Origin: Owenia fusiformis
Taxonomy: Eukaryota; Annelida; Polychaeta; Sabellida; Oweniidae
Reading direction: 5' to 3'
DNA: 64,000 bases
Assembly: GCA_903813345.2 (NCBI GenBank)
Contig: CAIIXF020000010.1
Span: 29,040,425-29,104,424, forward strand
The notes under the pieces were generated by a model that worked only from the letters and a program-made list of their open reading frames with translations, ran no database searches and had not been told where the DNA came from. Position numbers and translations under genes: made by a program. Shown one piece after another: positions 1-11,300 of the stretch; the first letter of the stretch is position 1, and every line of letters begins with the position of its first letter.

Positions 1-840
1 AAATTCTAAGTTTCAGAAAGAAATAACAGAGACAAAGTTGAGGAGAATGTTATATTAAGCAAGGGTGATGATACACTTTACTTTTTATTAAAGTTATACA
101 TGTACATACATTTTGGTCAATGTAAATTGACATATTGGGTTGTCTGACCAATTGCTGCTATCCTATCCAAAAAAACTCTTGTCAAAAGTTTGATCACAAT
201 TCTTGAAAACATGTGTATTTATAAATAACTACAGTACTATCCTCTCCATGGTAATCAGAGAATGATACCCTGTAAAATATTACTTATCATTATTCTACTC
301 ATATGTAATATCGTCTCCATGTTTTATGACTACGATGTACCCCCTTTAGTTCCATCAAAAATACGAGATCAACGATTTATACTATGTTTGAGCATGAACC
401 TACAGAAAGTACACACGGAATAAGATCAATATACAGGTCTTTATCTTAAATGTTGCAACATAAAAGAAATATACCACATGGGTTTTTGAGTATAGAGTTA
501 TGAGATTACCAAATCAATAAAATAAAAAATATTAATCAATATATGTCTCGACATAACAAACTGAAATGCTATTACAATAATTCATGGAACATACAGTTGT
601 TTTAATAAGTCAGAGATAATACAACGAATGCGATTATTCTCTTATGTAATAAGCTAAATAGTCTTGCACTGAGACCATCTTTCACAATCAAGCTGCTTCT
701 GAAAGTAGTAAAATGCCCTTGGACCGCATCCTCTGATCACAGGGCTTCAAAATTCAGAATATCTTCTTTCTTTTTACCCCCTGCTATAACCAAGTTGGAA
801 GCGCCCGATTAAACTGAATCACATGATCTAATTATGCGCC
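1..840. other. AT-rich stretch, no gene seen
   Basis: I see no exon with good splice sites, no long reading frame and no clear repeat boundary here. The only link to neighbouring sequence is a short segment near 705-730 containing AAATGCCCTTGGACCG, which recurs at about 1048-1063 in the short tandem repeat described next. Confidence 0.5.
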
Positions 841-984
841 GATGACGTATACATGATTGCTGTCGCAGTGTTGCGAAAGCGAATCAAATTGCGAGTTCTT
901 AATCGTGGAAATGCTAACTGCTTATAGCAGGGGGGAAGAAGGAGGTACGGATTCTGGACACCTACTTAGAATTCTAGAAGGATG

Positions 985-1128
985 TTGGACCGAGGATGAC
1001 CTATGTGAAACTTCTTATTCCTTCGCTAACTCAAGGAATAAAGAAGTAAAATGCCCTTGGACCGAGAATGACCTATATGAAACTTCTTATTCCTTTGCTA
1101 ACTCAAAGAATAAGGGCAGGGGGTCACC
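985..1128 (+). repeat. Two 72-bp direct repeats inside a short open frame
   Basis: Two adjacent copies of a 72-bp unit start at 985 and 1057 (TTGGACCGAG...). They keep a plus-strand frame open from 857 to 1144 and encode two 24-residue repeats of the form WTE(D/N)DLxETSYSFANS. A third partial copy of the unit start lies near 718. The frame is 95 codons, has no recognisable domain, signal peptide or splice context, and may be fortuitous. It could equally be a fragment of a real repeat-protein exon; I do not recognise it. Confidence 0.4.
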
Positions 1129-1144
1129 AAATATGGAAGTTTAA

Positions 1145-3537
1145 GTCCCAACAGGAAAACACTAAAATTGGTTACAGAACTAATTGAGCTGCTTTGCTGC
1201 TCCTCAAGTCCCCCCCCCCAAACTTTAGAAGAGAACCTATATCATACTAAGGGTATCGGGCGTATCTTTCCGAAGGTTCCAAATTAGATAATTATGATTT
1301 TTAACTTTAAACAGCTTTCTATGCTTTATTTTATGGCACGATTTTCTTCTACAATTATGTGACATTTACTACAGTATGCATGTGTCTGACTGTGATGTAT
1401 GAAAGATGAGAGAGTATGGATGGGTAGGAATGTATGGTGTGAAAGGAAGAATGTTTTAAGTTTGCTTTAAAATTTAAAAAGTTAAACTGAAATAAAAAAA
1501 ATATTACAAAAAAGCCCCCCCCCCCAAACTTTCTATATTTCACATAGCTATAAGCTGGGGGAACAGATAAGGAGAAGGGGAGGGTGGGGGTAATAGTGAC
1601 TTGAAGCAAGACAAATTACAAGTTGCTACCCTTATAAAAATTGAAAACATGATCTTTCTTTGATATACTATACAATAAGAGCACAGAATGATATCAGAAT
1701 GAAATTGATATTTAAATAATTTGGAGAATCCACCAATTTGTTAAAGTCCGCCAAATTAAGTAGCTGCCAAAATCCACGGTAATTTTAGTATCATGTAAAT
1801 TGGTACCATAAGTACATTGTAATATTGCAAGTTCACCAAATAAGGTAGCCGCCAAATGTCTATAACAGCAAGTCTGCCGCAAATCGGGAGAAGTACAATA
1901 TTCTATGTTCTAGGTCCATAACACACAGGGTCAGGAATACATATTGGGTATCAAGGGATTGGACCTCACTATTGACATAAATTGAAGACATTATGCTACT
2001 TGATACAAACATAATATGACGACTTAAACTATCACTTTAGAAATTGTCACAGGTGTACAATTGGCTAATGTGTAATAAGCATCAATGCTATTGATACCAA
2101 AACATATTTGAACTGTTATAAAAGAAACAATCAAAAGTAATCACGAAGTCCTTTCTATGTTTAAACCTCTCAAAAGAAGTTCAATTAAGTTACTATTAAA
2201 CTGTAATAAAAACAAAGAATGAACATTGTACTTGTTGACCTTTAGAGTTCATTCCAACTTACTACACTCAATGACAGTGTAAACATTTCATGAGACTGTT
2301 GACCATATGTTTGGAAGACCATATGTGATGCTTATGATGAAACTGTAATATAAAATGTGAATGCATCTACAACACAAAACATCGCTGTTATTTGAAATCA
2401 CTGGACTGTTTTTTGAAAATGATTGCAGAGCAGAAATTGGTCACAACTTTTTGAAATTGACATGACTTGTTGGTAATAAAAGTGAACTTACTTCGACATC
2501 TTTATGCACCGTGTGTTGTAGCTCACTGTGATTTGTTGATTGCTTAAACGAGCTGGTAAACTTTAAACCCAAACGTGTACTCCATTAATCGTGTCAGGAA
2601 GGTTTTAAATCCAGTATCCAAACTAGGAAAAATGGCCACTGACCGAATGCAAACACGCCCAGGGGTCAGTTTAACAAGTCGAATTTCCGACGTTTCTTGC
2701 TATTGAAACGTCTCGGTATTCGATGAAATGTACCTCAGAGTATCACCCTTTTCGCTAAACTAGCGGAAATAAAAATTGTCACCACAAATGGGACAATATT
2801 TACAATTTTAGAACGAATTTTATTTTCTAAAATTTAGGACCAATCACCATGTAAATATATCGTTCCGCACAACACATAATATAGTTCAAATTTAATTTTA
2901 ATTTTATTGTGACAATGTGATTGATTTAGATCAAATTATTTTCAGAATGAGGGAAGACAAATCATTTTCAATCACAAAATTGAGGTGATAATACTTAAAG
3001 TATCTTGAACAAAATGCAAGCTGCGGAGTAATACTAATATAGGAACTATTTTGAAATGTTCAATGTGAGAATATTTGGCGAAGGATGAGTCGGAATCACA
3101 CCCGGGAAACACAAAAAGCGCACAATAGGCCAGGCTGCATAACACAAATAGGATACAATGGAACCTCCCCTATTTAACGCCAACCTTCTTCCAAAGCCTC
3201 ATTTTCGGTTATGTTTCCAAGAGACCATTTGGCAATAAAGGGATGGATAATAGATGGCAGCATGTGTTGGTAGGACTACAGGGTGTCCACAAAAAGATAC
3301 CCAACTTCAATGCCAGGTTACTAGAATTCTGAGCAATTTTAAAAAATACAAAGGCAGCAGTAAAAAGCTTAGTTTGTTCTCCATCCAATGGTACCTAGAT
3401 CATTATGTAACAGTCATGGATGACTGAGTAATCATGACTTTTATGAAAGGGGGTAAAATCAACACTGTGCCAAGTTAGCATTCAAGTAGGAATGACACAG
3501 TGATCTTTTTTTGTGTTCAAAACATTATTAACGTTAC
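1145..3537. other. Intergenic, scattered repeat fragments only
   Basis: No gene is supported. There are C-runs at about 1210 and 1515 next to sequence resembling the small G/C-rich hairpin family found at 23, 25.8 and 41.3 kb. Near 1735-1860 several GCCAAAT or CGCCAAAT motifs recall the MITE at 53.0-53.5 kb but do not form a clean inverted repeat. An ACAGGGTG end-like sequence occurs near 3279. Confidence 0.4.
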
Positions 3538-4757
3538 CACGGTGTTATAGCATGACGGTTACGACACCTCCTAAAACGAGATTAGACGACTACGATCTCT
3601 GATTTATCCAATAAAATGGCCGCGATGGAACAGAATACCGTAAGGTTGGTGCAGTATTTTCTTCTACTGACGGTGTATCAATGAAAGGATGAACGATTTT
3701 TGTAGACATCGCATTCGGTGATGCACGGTAATGTATATTTTGAACGTATTCTTTGCAAACTGATGTACGGGGATAACAAGAAATAAGCGAAAAACTGTTG
3801 TGTTTGAAATTCAAAACTACACAAAATTTAGTAATTTGTTTATTTTCCTCAGGGTATATAGATGTAACCTACATACGATCATAAAAAAGCCAATTGAGCA
3901 TTGGAAACCACCTAATATGTTCTACTTAAGCCATAATATTGTATTTTTAATTTGCGGTTACGCCAAAATTGATTGACGGTTACGCGAACCTCGTTCAAAT
4001 ATGTATCCCAGATTCATTGTTATTAATTTTGTCATATTCATCAGTACTTGATGCTAATTCTTCTTTTGCCTCTCCATTGCTATCTTTTTTACTTAAATTG
4101 GTTTCATTAATAAAGCAAGACACACTTTTTTCCTTGCCCTATAGAGGCTCAAACAAGAGCGTCCTGAAAACAAATATGAGCAATTCAATATTCCATTTCT
4201 TACCCGGCATTATAACAATTACATGGAAAGAGGCTATCAGAACTAGCAACCTTAACTTGAAAGATGTACATGCACGTAACCGTCCCCTAAATATCTAATG
4301 TACATCTAATACAATACGTTAACGTCCATAGAATTCATACGTGGTCGTCTAACGACATTGCGTTTGAAACCTTATTATTTACAATATGACCACGTTCCTG
4401 TTCTGGATTTGTCATTTTATTGCTTGTTCATATACTGTTAATAGTTTGAGTGGCTCTTAGGCTGTTAGGCACATATACTGAGAAATCACTAAAAAATATG
4501 AACTTGGACATCTCAGTCGGTAAGTTTAAACCTTATATTCCGCTTCTAGTAAACCACCTGGCAGATTTGACCCAGTCTTTATAACCATCCATATATACGT
4601 CACCGAATGGAACTAGATTAAAAGGAAATCTTATCTGTGATTCTTGCCTACAGGCGAGAAAGAGGACACGCTGTCTTTCCCATCCGCCATTTTTTGTTAT
4701 CGTTACCGCAAAATTTTGCAAATCGCCTTGTCGTAACCGCCATGCTAAAACACCGTG
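3538..4757. mobile_element. TIR element with CACGGTG ends (copy A), Transib-like
   Basis: The left end reads CACGGTGTTATAGCATGACG and continues into GTTACGAC. The right end (4731-4757) is its near-complement and ends in CACCGTG, giving a terminal inverted repeat of about 28 bp with two mismatches. The flanks are GTTAC (left) and GTTAT (right), an imperfect 5-bp target duplication. A 9-bp direct repeat ATTAACGTT at 3527-3535 and 4761-4769 offers an alternative, Mutator-like reading. The interior repeats the motif GGTTACG or its complement several times (3954, 3975, 4275, 4697). No transposase frame is present, so it is non-autonomous. Known: Transib elements have CAC-starting ends close to the RAG heptamer CACAGTG and make 5-bp duplications. 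Assignment is inference. Confidence 0.6.
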
Positions 4758-4851
4758 GTTATTAACGTTCAAATTGATGCTTGTTTTATGTTCTCCACAC
4801 GTTTGCATAATTTTCCATAACTTTTAGTTGATCTCCCTCTCGAGAAATTAC

Positions 4852-4880
4852 TCAGATGCGAGTAGGTAGTTACCAGTTTC
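4852..4880. repeat. Dispersed repeat fragment, shared with 24771-24800
   Basis: CAGATGCGAGTAGGTAGTTACCAGTTTC occurs here and again at about 24771, followed in both places by a similar (C/G)CACCAGGTGG-type sequence. This marks two copies of an interspersed repeat whose full limits and class I cannot determine. Confidence 0.45.
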
Positions 4881-5275
4881 GCCATCAGGTGGCTGATTCG
4901 GGGGAATTGACATGAATTATATTACTCCTAAAATTGGTGGCCATTTTGAATTGAGCAGCCATATTGAGTTAGAAATCCGATAACCAAAATTTCAGAAATA
5001 AAAAAAGCTCATGAGCTTGGAAAGTGAATGCCCAGTCTTAAAGAATGTCCTATTAGCCCCTTAGATATATTTATTGAAAATGATCATACCTTTAGAATAT
5101 TACAAAATATGACTACGTCATCTGAGATTACATTTAATCTGAAACCCAAGAATTGTTAGTTACATAGTTTTGTATAATTACTTCATTATCGAAATTCCTC
5201 AGTTTCCTTATACATTTGTTTCATTTCAACGTGGAGCAATTTAAGCAATAGACTAATCAAGTGACATAGCTTTAT

Positions 5276-6832
5276 CACGGTGTATTACATACCTAGCGAA
5301 GCATTTGTATGGAAGTCAATGGGAAAGTTAGCGAGCTATATCCACCGATATTGCCCGATTACCCCGATATAGCCCGCTTACCTCGTTTTGATATTAGATT
5401 TCTTTAATAACCATGATAATATCATGACGTCACGTCATTGATACAAAGTAACCATGGGAACAAAGGCATGTAATACATCAGTTATGTCACTATGACGTGA
5501 AATATGCCTTCGTTCTTGCCCAAATATAGAGCCTCCCAAGGTCGGCCTATATTGGGAGAACTCAGGCATATTTCACGTCATAGTGACATAACCTCTAAGT
5601 ATAACCCAAACGCTCCTACATGCACAACGGATATTAAACAAAGAAACGGTCCGGAGTAGGAAAACTGGCTGGCGGGAATGATGAGCCGTCTGACGATTTC
5701 CCCAATTATGGGAATAAGGGGTGTGAGTTTCATATTTCGAGTATACCATTCGATGGGTGTGATATTCATGTTGTACTTGGCTGGCTGTTGACGTTTGAAG
5801 CAATTAGGAAGAGCTGTACGAAGCAGTATAGTTATCAAAATCCAAAAACGTATTTGTCATTCTACCGGTCAAAACCCCTTTTGTCGATATATGTGATTAG
5901 TTGAGCCAAGATTAGAGCACCAACGTATATTTTAGTCAAATTCCAATGCTTCAACGCACCATACATTATCGTAATAGTGATTTGATGACTGAAAATCCAG
6001 TCTTAAAAATGATGACATTCTCATATTCAAGAAGCGCTCCGATCTGGTTAACACAGTGAACTGGAAACGCTCCGGTAGTCTAGATCTGTTTAGGAAATAT
6101 ATAGCTTACCTTTCCTTTTCAGGAAGAGAAAGAAAAGATCTATTATACCCCTTGGCATCAAAAGAAGCGTTTTTTTCTATAGTTTTATGATTAAGCACAC
6201 ATGTAGGCATAACATCATCTAATGTAGGCTTAAATCAGCTAGTTGCACGTTTAGCACCACCAGGTTCAGATGTTTCAATTTGCCTAACAAGTACAATACG
6301 TTTTTGAGAGATAGATTCGATTCGGAACTCTTCTCTAATAATCTGAAAATTGTATCAAAAATTGTTTCTAAAATTGTGTTCTAAATCGACGGAGCGTTTC
6401 GAGGAAAACAAGCGATTTCTTGAGAACAAGTAATGGATTTGGACTGGGATTTTAGGAAAGGAGAATATACGAGTTTGTGATCTACTACTTTAACAGAAAG
6501 ATTAACGTTTTCATAGAAATACTAGTTTAATTCGTAATTTGTGGTCAAATCGTCATCTTCAGATTCGTTCGATCTACACTACGGAGCTTTGATCAAGCAA
6601 ATAACAGTTTACTACCAGAAGTTGAATAAATAAGATCTTTGCTCACGATATTGTTCATCGAGTGATACATAATATTTCACCATAACATTTGATATGTAAG
6701 AGAAACGAGAGAAACAATACTTACGGTCATAGTGGAATCTTCATTAGCCGCCATTTTATTTCGCTCCGGAGCGTTTCCGCGTAAATGAAACGCTCCGTCG
6801 TGCATGTAGGAGCGTTTGGGTTATACACCGTG
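5276..6832. mobile_element. TIR element with CACGGTG ends (copy B), TSD TTTAT
   Basis: The left end CACGGTGTATTAC (5276) and right end GTATAACACCGTG-type sequence ending CACCGTG at 6832 are inverted. Both sides are flanked by TTTAT (5271-5275 and 6833-6837), a perfect 5-bp target duplication. Duplicate block B lacks the insert near 14300, supporting insertion after duplication. A second, internal copy of the right end lies at 5599-5624 (GTATAACCCAAACGCTCC...), a 26-bp perfect inverted match to 6801-6826, so the left 320 bp look like a nested insertion or rearranged end. GGAGCG/CGCTCC motifs repeat inside. No transposase frame is seen. The shared CACGGTG terminus with the 3538-4757 element suggests one superfamily, Transib-like by inference. 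Confidence 0.65.
5481..5592. repeat. Perfect 29-bp-arm hairpin
   Basis: Arms 5481-5509 (GTTATGTCACTATGACGTGA...) and 5564-5592 are exact reverse complements. The inner sequence continues partial pairing (CCCAAATATAG against CTATATTGGG). It lies inside the left part of the 5276-6832 element and may be a separate small fold-back insertion. Confidence 0.75.
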
Positions 6833-6940
6833 TTTATGACAATGGCAGTTATGCATCAAGGATAATGCAATATATGATGTAAGGTATAACATAAGATGAG
6901 GAAAATTACATATCCTGTTTTCTTGTATGACCACCACGCC

Positions 6941-6948
6941 TATAAGTG
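6941..6948 (+). promoter_or_regulatory. Possible TATA box of truncated GPCR copy
   Basis: CCTATAAG lies 66 bp upstream of the first ATG, at the same relative place as the better TATAAAA of the downstream paralogue (14427). It appears weakened relative to that copy. Inferred from position and paralogy only. Confidence 0.35.
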
Positions 6949-7006
6949 TGGATATAGTCTGGCCAATTGAGAAGTTGAGCCGAAGACTCATAAATAACGG
7001 TCAGTC

Positions 7007-8158
7007 ATGATGGCCAACTGCACGGTTTTCAATAATTTTAGTAATGACAAATGTACAAATGTCACTGAAAAGCAAGGAGAAAGGGGAATGACAGAAAACA
7101 AGACCTTACTAGCACCAACTCTGCAAATTTTTATAGCAGTCATAGTATTTTTCGTGAATATTTTAGTTGTGATTGCAATTAAGCGCTACAAAAAATTGCA
7201 GACAGTTTCAAATATATTCCGTGGATACTTAGCTATGAATGACACTATATATGGAGTAATATTGATCGTAAGAGGAACATTTGAAATATCTGGAATTTTA
7301 AATCGGACAATGCCCTGTCTTATCATTAACACATTTGTTATCACATCAGCAGGAGTAACCATGACGGGTGTTCTTCTGCTTTCGATTGAAATGTTTCTAG
7401 CGACAAAGCAAAAATGGGTACATGGGGCATTTAGTAAGAAAACTGCTTATTCTCTTATATTATTGACTGTTGCTATTTGGATGGTGTATGTCAGCAGTTT
7501 TCTGTTGTTTCATAGAAATAGGCGCACAGACAAGGGTTGCCATGTAAGCAATGGTCTTATCCATGAGGATCATTTGTTGGGAATATGTATCATCACATTT
7601 CTGCACTTTCTAGTTCTCCTCATTCTCCAATGTTTAACATTCCGAAACCTTCAAAAACATGTAGCGAAACTTAAGGAAGTCGGTATGATATCACAAAAAC
7701 CAAAACTGCACTTAAGAAACATAAGACATATTAAAGTATCACCATTCAACAATGCCAATGATCTAAATTCGAAGTCTGACAATCCCGTGACCATAGAGAC
7801 GAACACTGGATACAACAATAAGAATCCTCAATTGTTCAATCCAACTCCTGGATGTTCCAGTTCAACTACCGGATTCTACAGTCAGAATTCTAAGTGGCCC
7901 GATCCAACTCCTGGATGTTCCAGTTCAACTACAGGATTGCAGGGTCAGAATCCGAAGTTGCCCGATCCAACTCCAGGATGTTCCAGTTCAACTACAGGAT
8001 TGCACGGTCAGAATTCGAACTTGCCCGATCCACCTCCAGGATGTTCCAGTTCAACTACCGGATTCTACAGTCAGAATTCTAAGTTGCCCGATCCAACTCC
8101 TGGATGTTCCAGTTCTACATACTTACATGTAAGCAGGGTCCTGTTCCTATGTGAATAG
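7007..8158 (+). pseudogene. Truncated rhodopsin-like GPCR, tandem paralogue of 14489-16474
   Basis: The 383-codon, intronless frame matches the downstream receptor through TM5. It has an N-terminus with NxT/NxS sites, TM1 about residues 33-59 with the conserved Asn, TM2 with LAMND, TM3 after the Cys in MPCL, ECL2 with DKGC (disulfide pair present), and TM4 and TM5. The third intracellular loop has five units of the 21-residue PTPGCSSSTTG repeat (from 7814) against thirteen in the paralogue. The fifth unit is interrupted at about 8117 and joined directly to the paralogue's last codons in another frame, so TM6 and TM7 are absent. About 340 bp are missing. The start is MM; the second ATG (7010) aligns with the paralogue's start. 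It would make a five-helix protein, so it is probably a pseudogene; a dominant-negative role is only a possibility. Confidence 0.75.
7814..8118 (+). repeat. 63-bp coding tandem repeat, about 5 units
   Basis: In-frame 63-bp units encode 21 residues with core PTPGCSSSTTG and variable spacer (FYSQNSK, LQGQNPK, LHGQNSN). The first unit is degenerate (NNKNPQLFN) and the last is cut by the deletion that removed TM6-TM7. Confidence 0.9.
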
Positions 8159-8165
8159 TATTATG

Positions 8166-8168
8166 TAA
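8166..8168 (+). other. Empty TAA target site matching the 16489 insertion
   Basis: The sequence TTATGTAAGCACAATGG here is continuous. In block B the same sequence is split after TAA by a 561-bp element and TAA is repeated on the far side. This is the pre-insertion state of that site. Confidence 0.9.
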
Positions 8169-8511
8169 GCACAATGGCAAAAGTAGATGACGAACCATAT
8201 AGTTTTATGCTGTATTACACCCGGTTATCAAAATGAATGGGGGAGGGGGAGTGGGGCAGGCGATTTCTGCTAGAAAATTCAACAAGTCTGGAAGATTTTT
8301 TTTTTTTCAGGAGAAAGTTTACTATACTATTGCATACTAAGGATGAAGACGTTAGAGCGACTTTGTTCGGTCCATTTGTCATTCTCGATTGCATATTGGT
8401 AATAATATGTCCCATGTGGGTACAATTGTAATTTCATCAGGTGGAATTATGTCTCAGCTGGGTGCAAATGGGAGTGAACAGTTAATATTAGGTGGATAAT
8501 ATGTTAAAAAT

Positions 8512-8895
8512 GGGTGCAATTGGCATTTTGTCTCATGTGACTGCAATATTGGTACTGCCTTAAGGGAGTGCAACTTGGCATTTTGTCTTATGTTGGTGCA
8601 ATATTGGCACTGCCCCAATGGAATGCAACTGGGCATTTTGTCTTATGTTGGTGCAATATTGGCACTGGCTCAAGGGAGTGCAACTGGGCATTTTGTCTAA
8701 TGCGGGTGCAATATTGGCACTGCCCCAATGAAGTGCAACTGGGCATTTTGTCTGATGCGGGTGCAATATTGGCACTGCCCCAATGGAGTGCAACTGGGCA
8801 TTTTGTCTAATACGGGTGCACTATTGGCACTGGCTCAAGAGAGTGCAACTGGGCACTTTGTCTGATGCGGGTGCAATATTGGCACTGCCTCAATG
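8512..8895. repeat. 55-bp minisatellite, about 7 units
   Basis: Units of about 55 bp begin with GTGCAACTGGGCATTTTGTC and contain GGTGCAATATTGGCACTG. Starts fall at about 8512 (degenerate), 8567, 8622, 8677, 8732, 8787 and 8842. Several frames stay open on both strands across the array, a by-product of the repeat. It lies 3' of the truncated GPCR and is absent from block B. Confidence 0.85.
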
Positions 8896-9490
8896 GTAGG
8901 TGTATAACAATCCATGAAATAATATATAATTATGTTAAGTGATCGGTTTCACTTGTTTAATAATGGCATATCGGGTGCCATATATAGTATTTTTTATTAA
9001 AAGGAAGTAAAAGGGATGAACAATGTAAAATATTGGTAGCGTTATTTCAAATATCATGCCAATGTTTCCTTTACACAATCCTTACTTGACTTACCAACTT
9101 GGATTACCATTTACCAAGATACTACTATGAAATTTTCATTGATTGAAACTATTGTAAAAACTAAGCTAAAATATGTTATATTGTACCGTATTAATGTTGA
9201 ATTGTTTTTAAGTATATTGAATCATACTTACAATCAGTTGAAATACAATCTAAACATAAAAAACAGTTAAGTAGCACCAATCCCAATGGAAATGCTTAGG
9301 TAGAATTGGTGTTCAAAAGTTTCGGTGAAAAAAGTTAATTTCATGATGGGTTCACCCCTAAGTAGTACCCCCCCCCCCTTGAAGCAAAATTGAATATGTT
9401 GATCAGGCCTAGGCCTTTGCTTGCAATTTATAATGATGTGTAAGACATAAGCTTGACATACATGTAGGCTACAATAATTTTCTAGGTTTA

Positions 9491-10186
9491 CAGTAGCCCT
9501 ATTTGTACACGCGACATTCGAAGACGTCTTGGCTAAAACGTTTTAGAAAAATTATGTTGAGTTTACACCACCATTTTCAAGACGTCTTGCAAAAAATGAA
9601 TTTGAGTTTACACCTGTTTTTCTAAAACGTCTTAGAAATATATAGGTATACATGTAAAATGAAAAAAGCAGTACTGGTTGAAGGACAGTTCAATCATTAT
9701 AGCTATTCCTTTCCCGCTTCTATACTTTGTGCTGAAGAATGCATCGGTTTCCTAAAGAGAGCATTGTTAAAAGCATGAAAGAGAGCAGGAAGATGTTGTG
9801 CATATTTTTAGGATTATGATAGATCGTCGCCAGGCAAATTAGTTCTTCTCGATATTTTTGGAATGATATTGGGAACAAGGGATAAGATAAAAGAAAGGAC
9901 CATGCGACACGTGTGAACAGAAAGTTTCAAATTTTTCGTTCAGCGCAACGCAAAAACGGGCTAAGAGCTCTTAGCTATAACCGATGGATTTACACTCGCT
10001 TGTAAAACGTTTTAACGCTAAGACGTCTTGGTTATTACTAGGGTCCTAAAACGTTTTAGCTCATGCCGAGAGCTCTTGGAAAAATCTGGATTTACAAATA
10101 CATTTGTAAAACGTTTTAACGCTAAAACGTTTTACCCAAGACGTCTTCAGGTCTTAGGGCTCTAGTGTAAATCCAACAAGTAGTTC
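9491..10186. mobile_element. Palindrome-rich inserted element
   Basis: This segment interrupts copy 1 of the AT-rich repeat; the neighbouring copy (about 11008-11015) is continuous through TTTACAGTGGTTCATGATT. The ends carry the inverted pair AAGACGTCTTGG-CTAAAACGTTTTAG (9521-9546) and TAAAACGTTTTACCCAAGACGTCTT (10123-10147), with GTTTACAC or GTGTAAA nearby. At least eleven 10-14 bp palindromes of three types occur: AAGACGTCTT, TAAAACGTTTTA and AAGAGCTCTT. A TAG direct repeat flanks the insert. There is no coding frame. It looks like a non-autonomous DNA transposon with subterminal palindromic repeats; superfamily not assigned. Confidence 0.6.
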
Positions 10187-11210
10187 ATGATTGATCAACG
10201 TAGTGTTTATTCAAATTTATTCATTCATCCATACTTATTATCTGACTGTTGTTATTTAATGTGGTGATATTTATCCTATGGATACTAAATGGATAATATG
10301 TAGTGGGAATAACAAGATAATTTTTGTTTGTGCTACTAAAATCGTATCCGACTGATATTATGACGTGATATGTAATTCGTCTTTCAGTTTTAGCAAAAAC
10401 ATAAAATTACAAAAAGACTCTTTTTAATAGACTACCCCATGCATTATTCACAATTAATGCATGAAGTTTTCATAAACACTATTTATGAATATGCATTAAT
10501 ATTCCTGAATTTATGCATGCATATGCATGTTCATCATTGAAAGTGAAATTTTGCAAACTTGTAAAAAGATGAAGCTAGAATATCTTATGTTATATTATAC
10601 TGTATTAATGTTAAATTACTTGTAATTAGGCTATATTTAATCATATACAATCACATATTACTAAACGTAAAAAACAGTAATCTAGCACCCATCCCAATGA
10701 AAATGCTTTCTTAGAGATGGTGTTCAAAAGTTTTTGAAAAAAAGTTAACCTCATTATGGTTTCACCCCTCCACATGAAACAGAATTGAGTATGTTGATCA
10801 GGCTTAGCTTGTAATTTCAAGATTCAACATACTTTACTTATGAAATTGTGAATTAACCCCACTCCTAATTGAATTTACTTCATTATTGTACAATTATTGC
10901 ATGCGATCTCTTATAGAGGGGGTATCAAAATATTATTTTTGTTGATTATTATTATAATGTGTAGGACATTAAGATTTACATACGCTACAATAGATTATAG
11001 GTTTACAGTGGTTCATGATTAATTTGATCAAAGTAGTATTTATTCTTATTTATTTATTTATTTATTTATTCATCCATACTCATTACCTGACTGTTGTTAT
11101 TTAATGATATTTATCCTATGGATACTAAATGGATAATGTGTAGTGGGAATAACAAGATAATTTTGATTTGTGCTGCTAAAATCGTAACCGACTGATATTA
11201 TGCAGGTTCG

Positions 11211-11300
11211 TAGCCAGGATTTGCCAGGGGGCGGGGGTCATTTTTTAAACATGTCCAGGTGGGGCTCTAACCCCCCGAACCCCCTGGCTTCAGGCCTGTT
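11211..11300. repeat. GTAGCCAGGATTTGCC-type repeat fragment
   Basis: CGTAGCCAGGATTTGCCAGG at the left and CCCCCTGGCTTCAGGCCTG at the right form inverted ends around G- and C-rich sequence. Longer copies of the same family occur at 23719-23915 and 30540-30713. It is probably a short deletion derivative of a non-autonomous DNA element. Confidence 0.55.

Larger units (their letters stand above)
5060..8445 (+). repeat. Segmental duplication, block A
   Basis: From about 5060 the sequence matches the region starting at about 14128: TTATTGAAAATGATCAT and CATCTGAGATT are shared. The match resumes after an inserted element and runs through the GPCR gene, the 3' flank (GCACAATGGCAAA, then CAAGTCTGGAAGATTTTTTT) and, after further insertions, the AT-rich flank near 11.4-11.75 kb. 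Block B is 14128 to about 17800. Mismatches and indels are scattered through the flanks, so the duplication is not recent. Confidence 0.8.
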
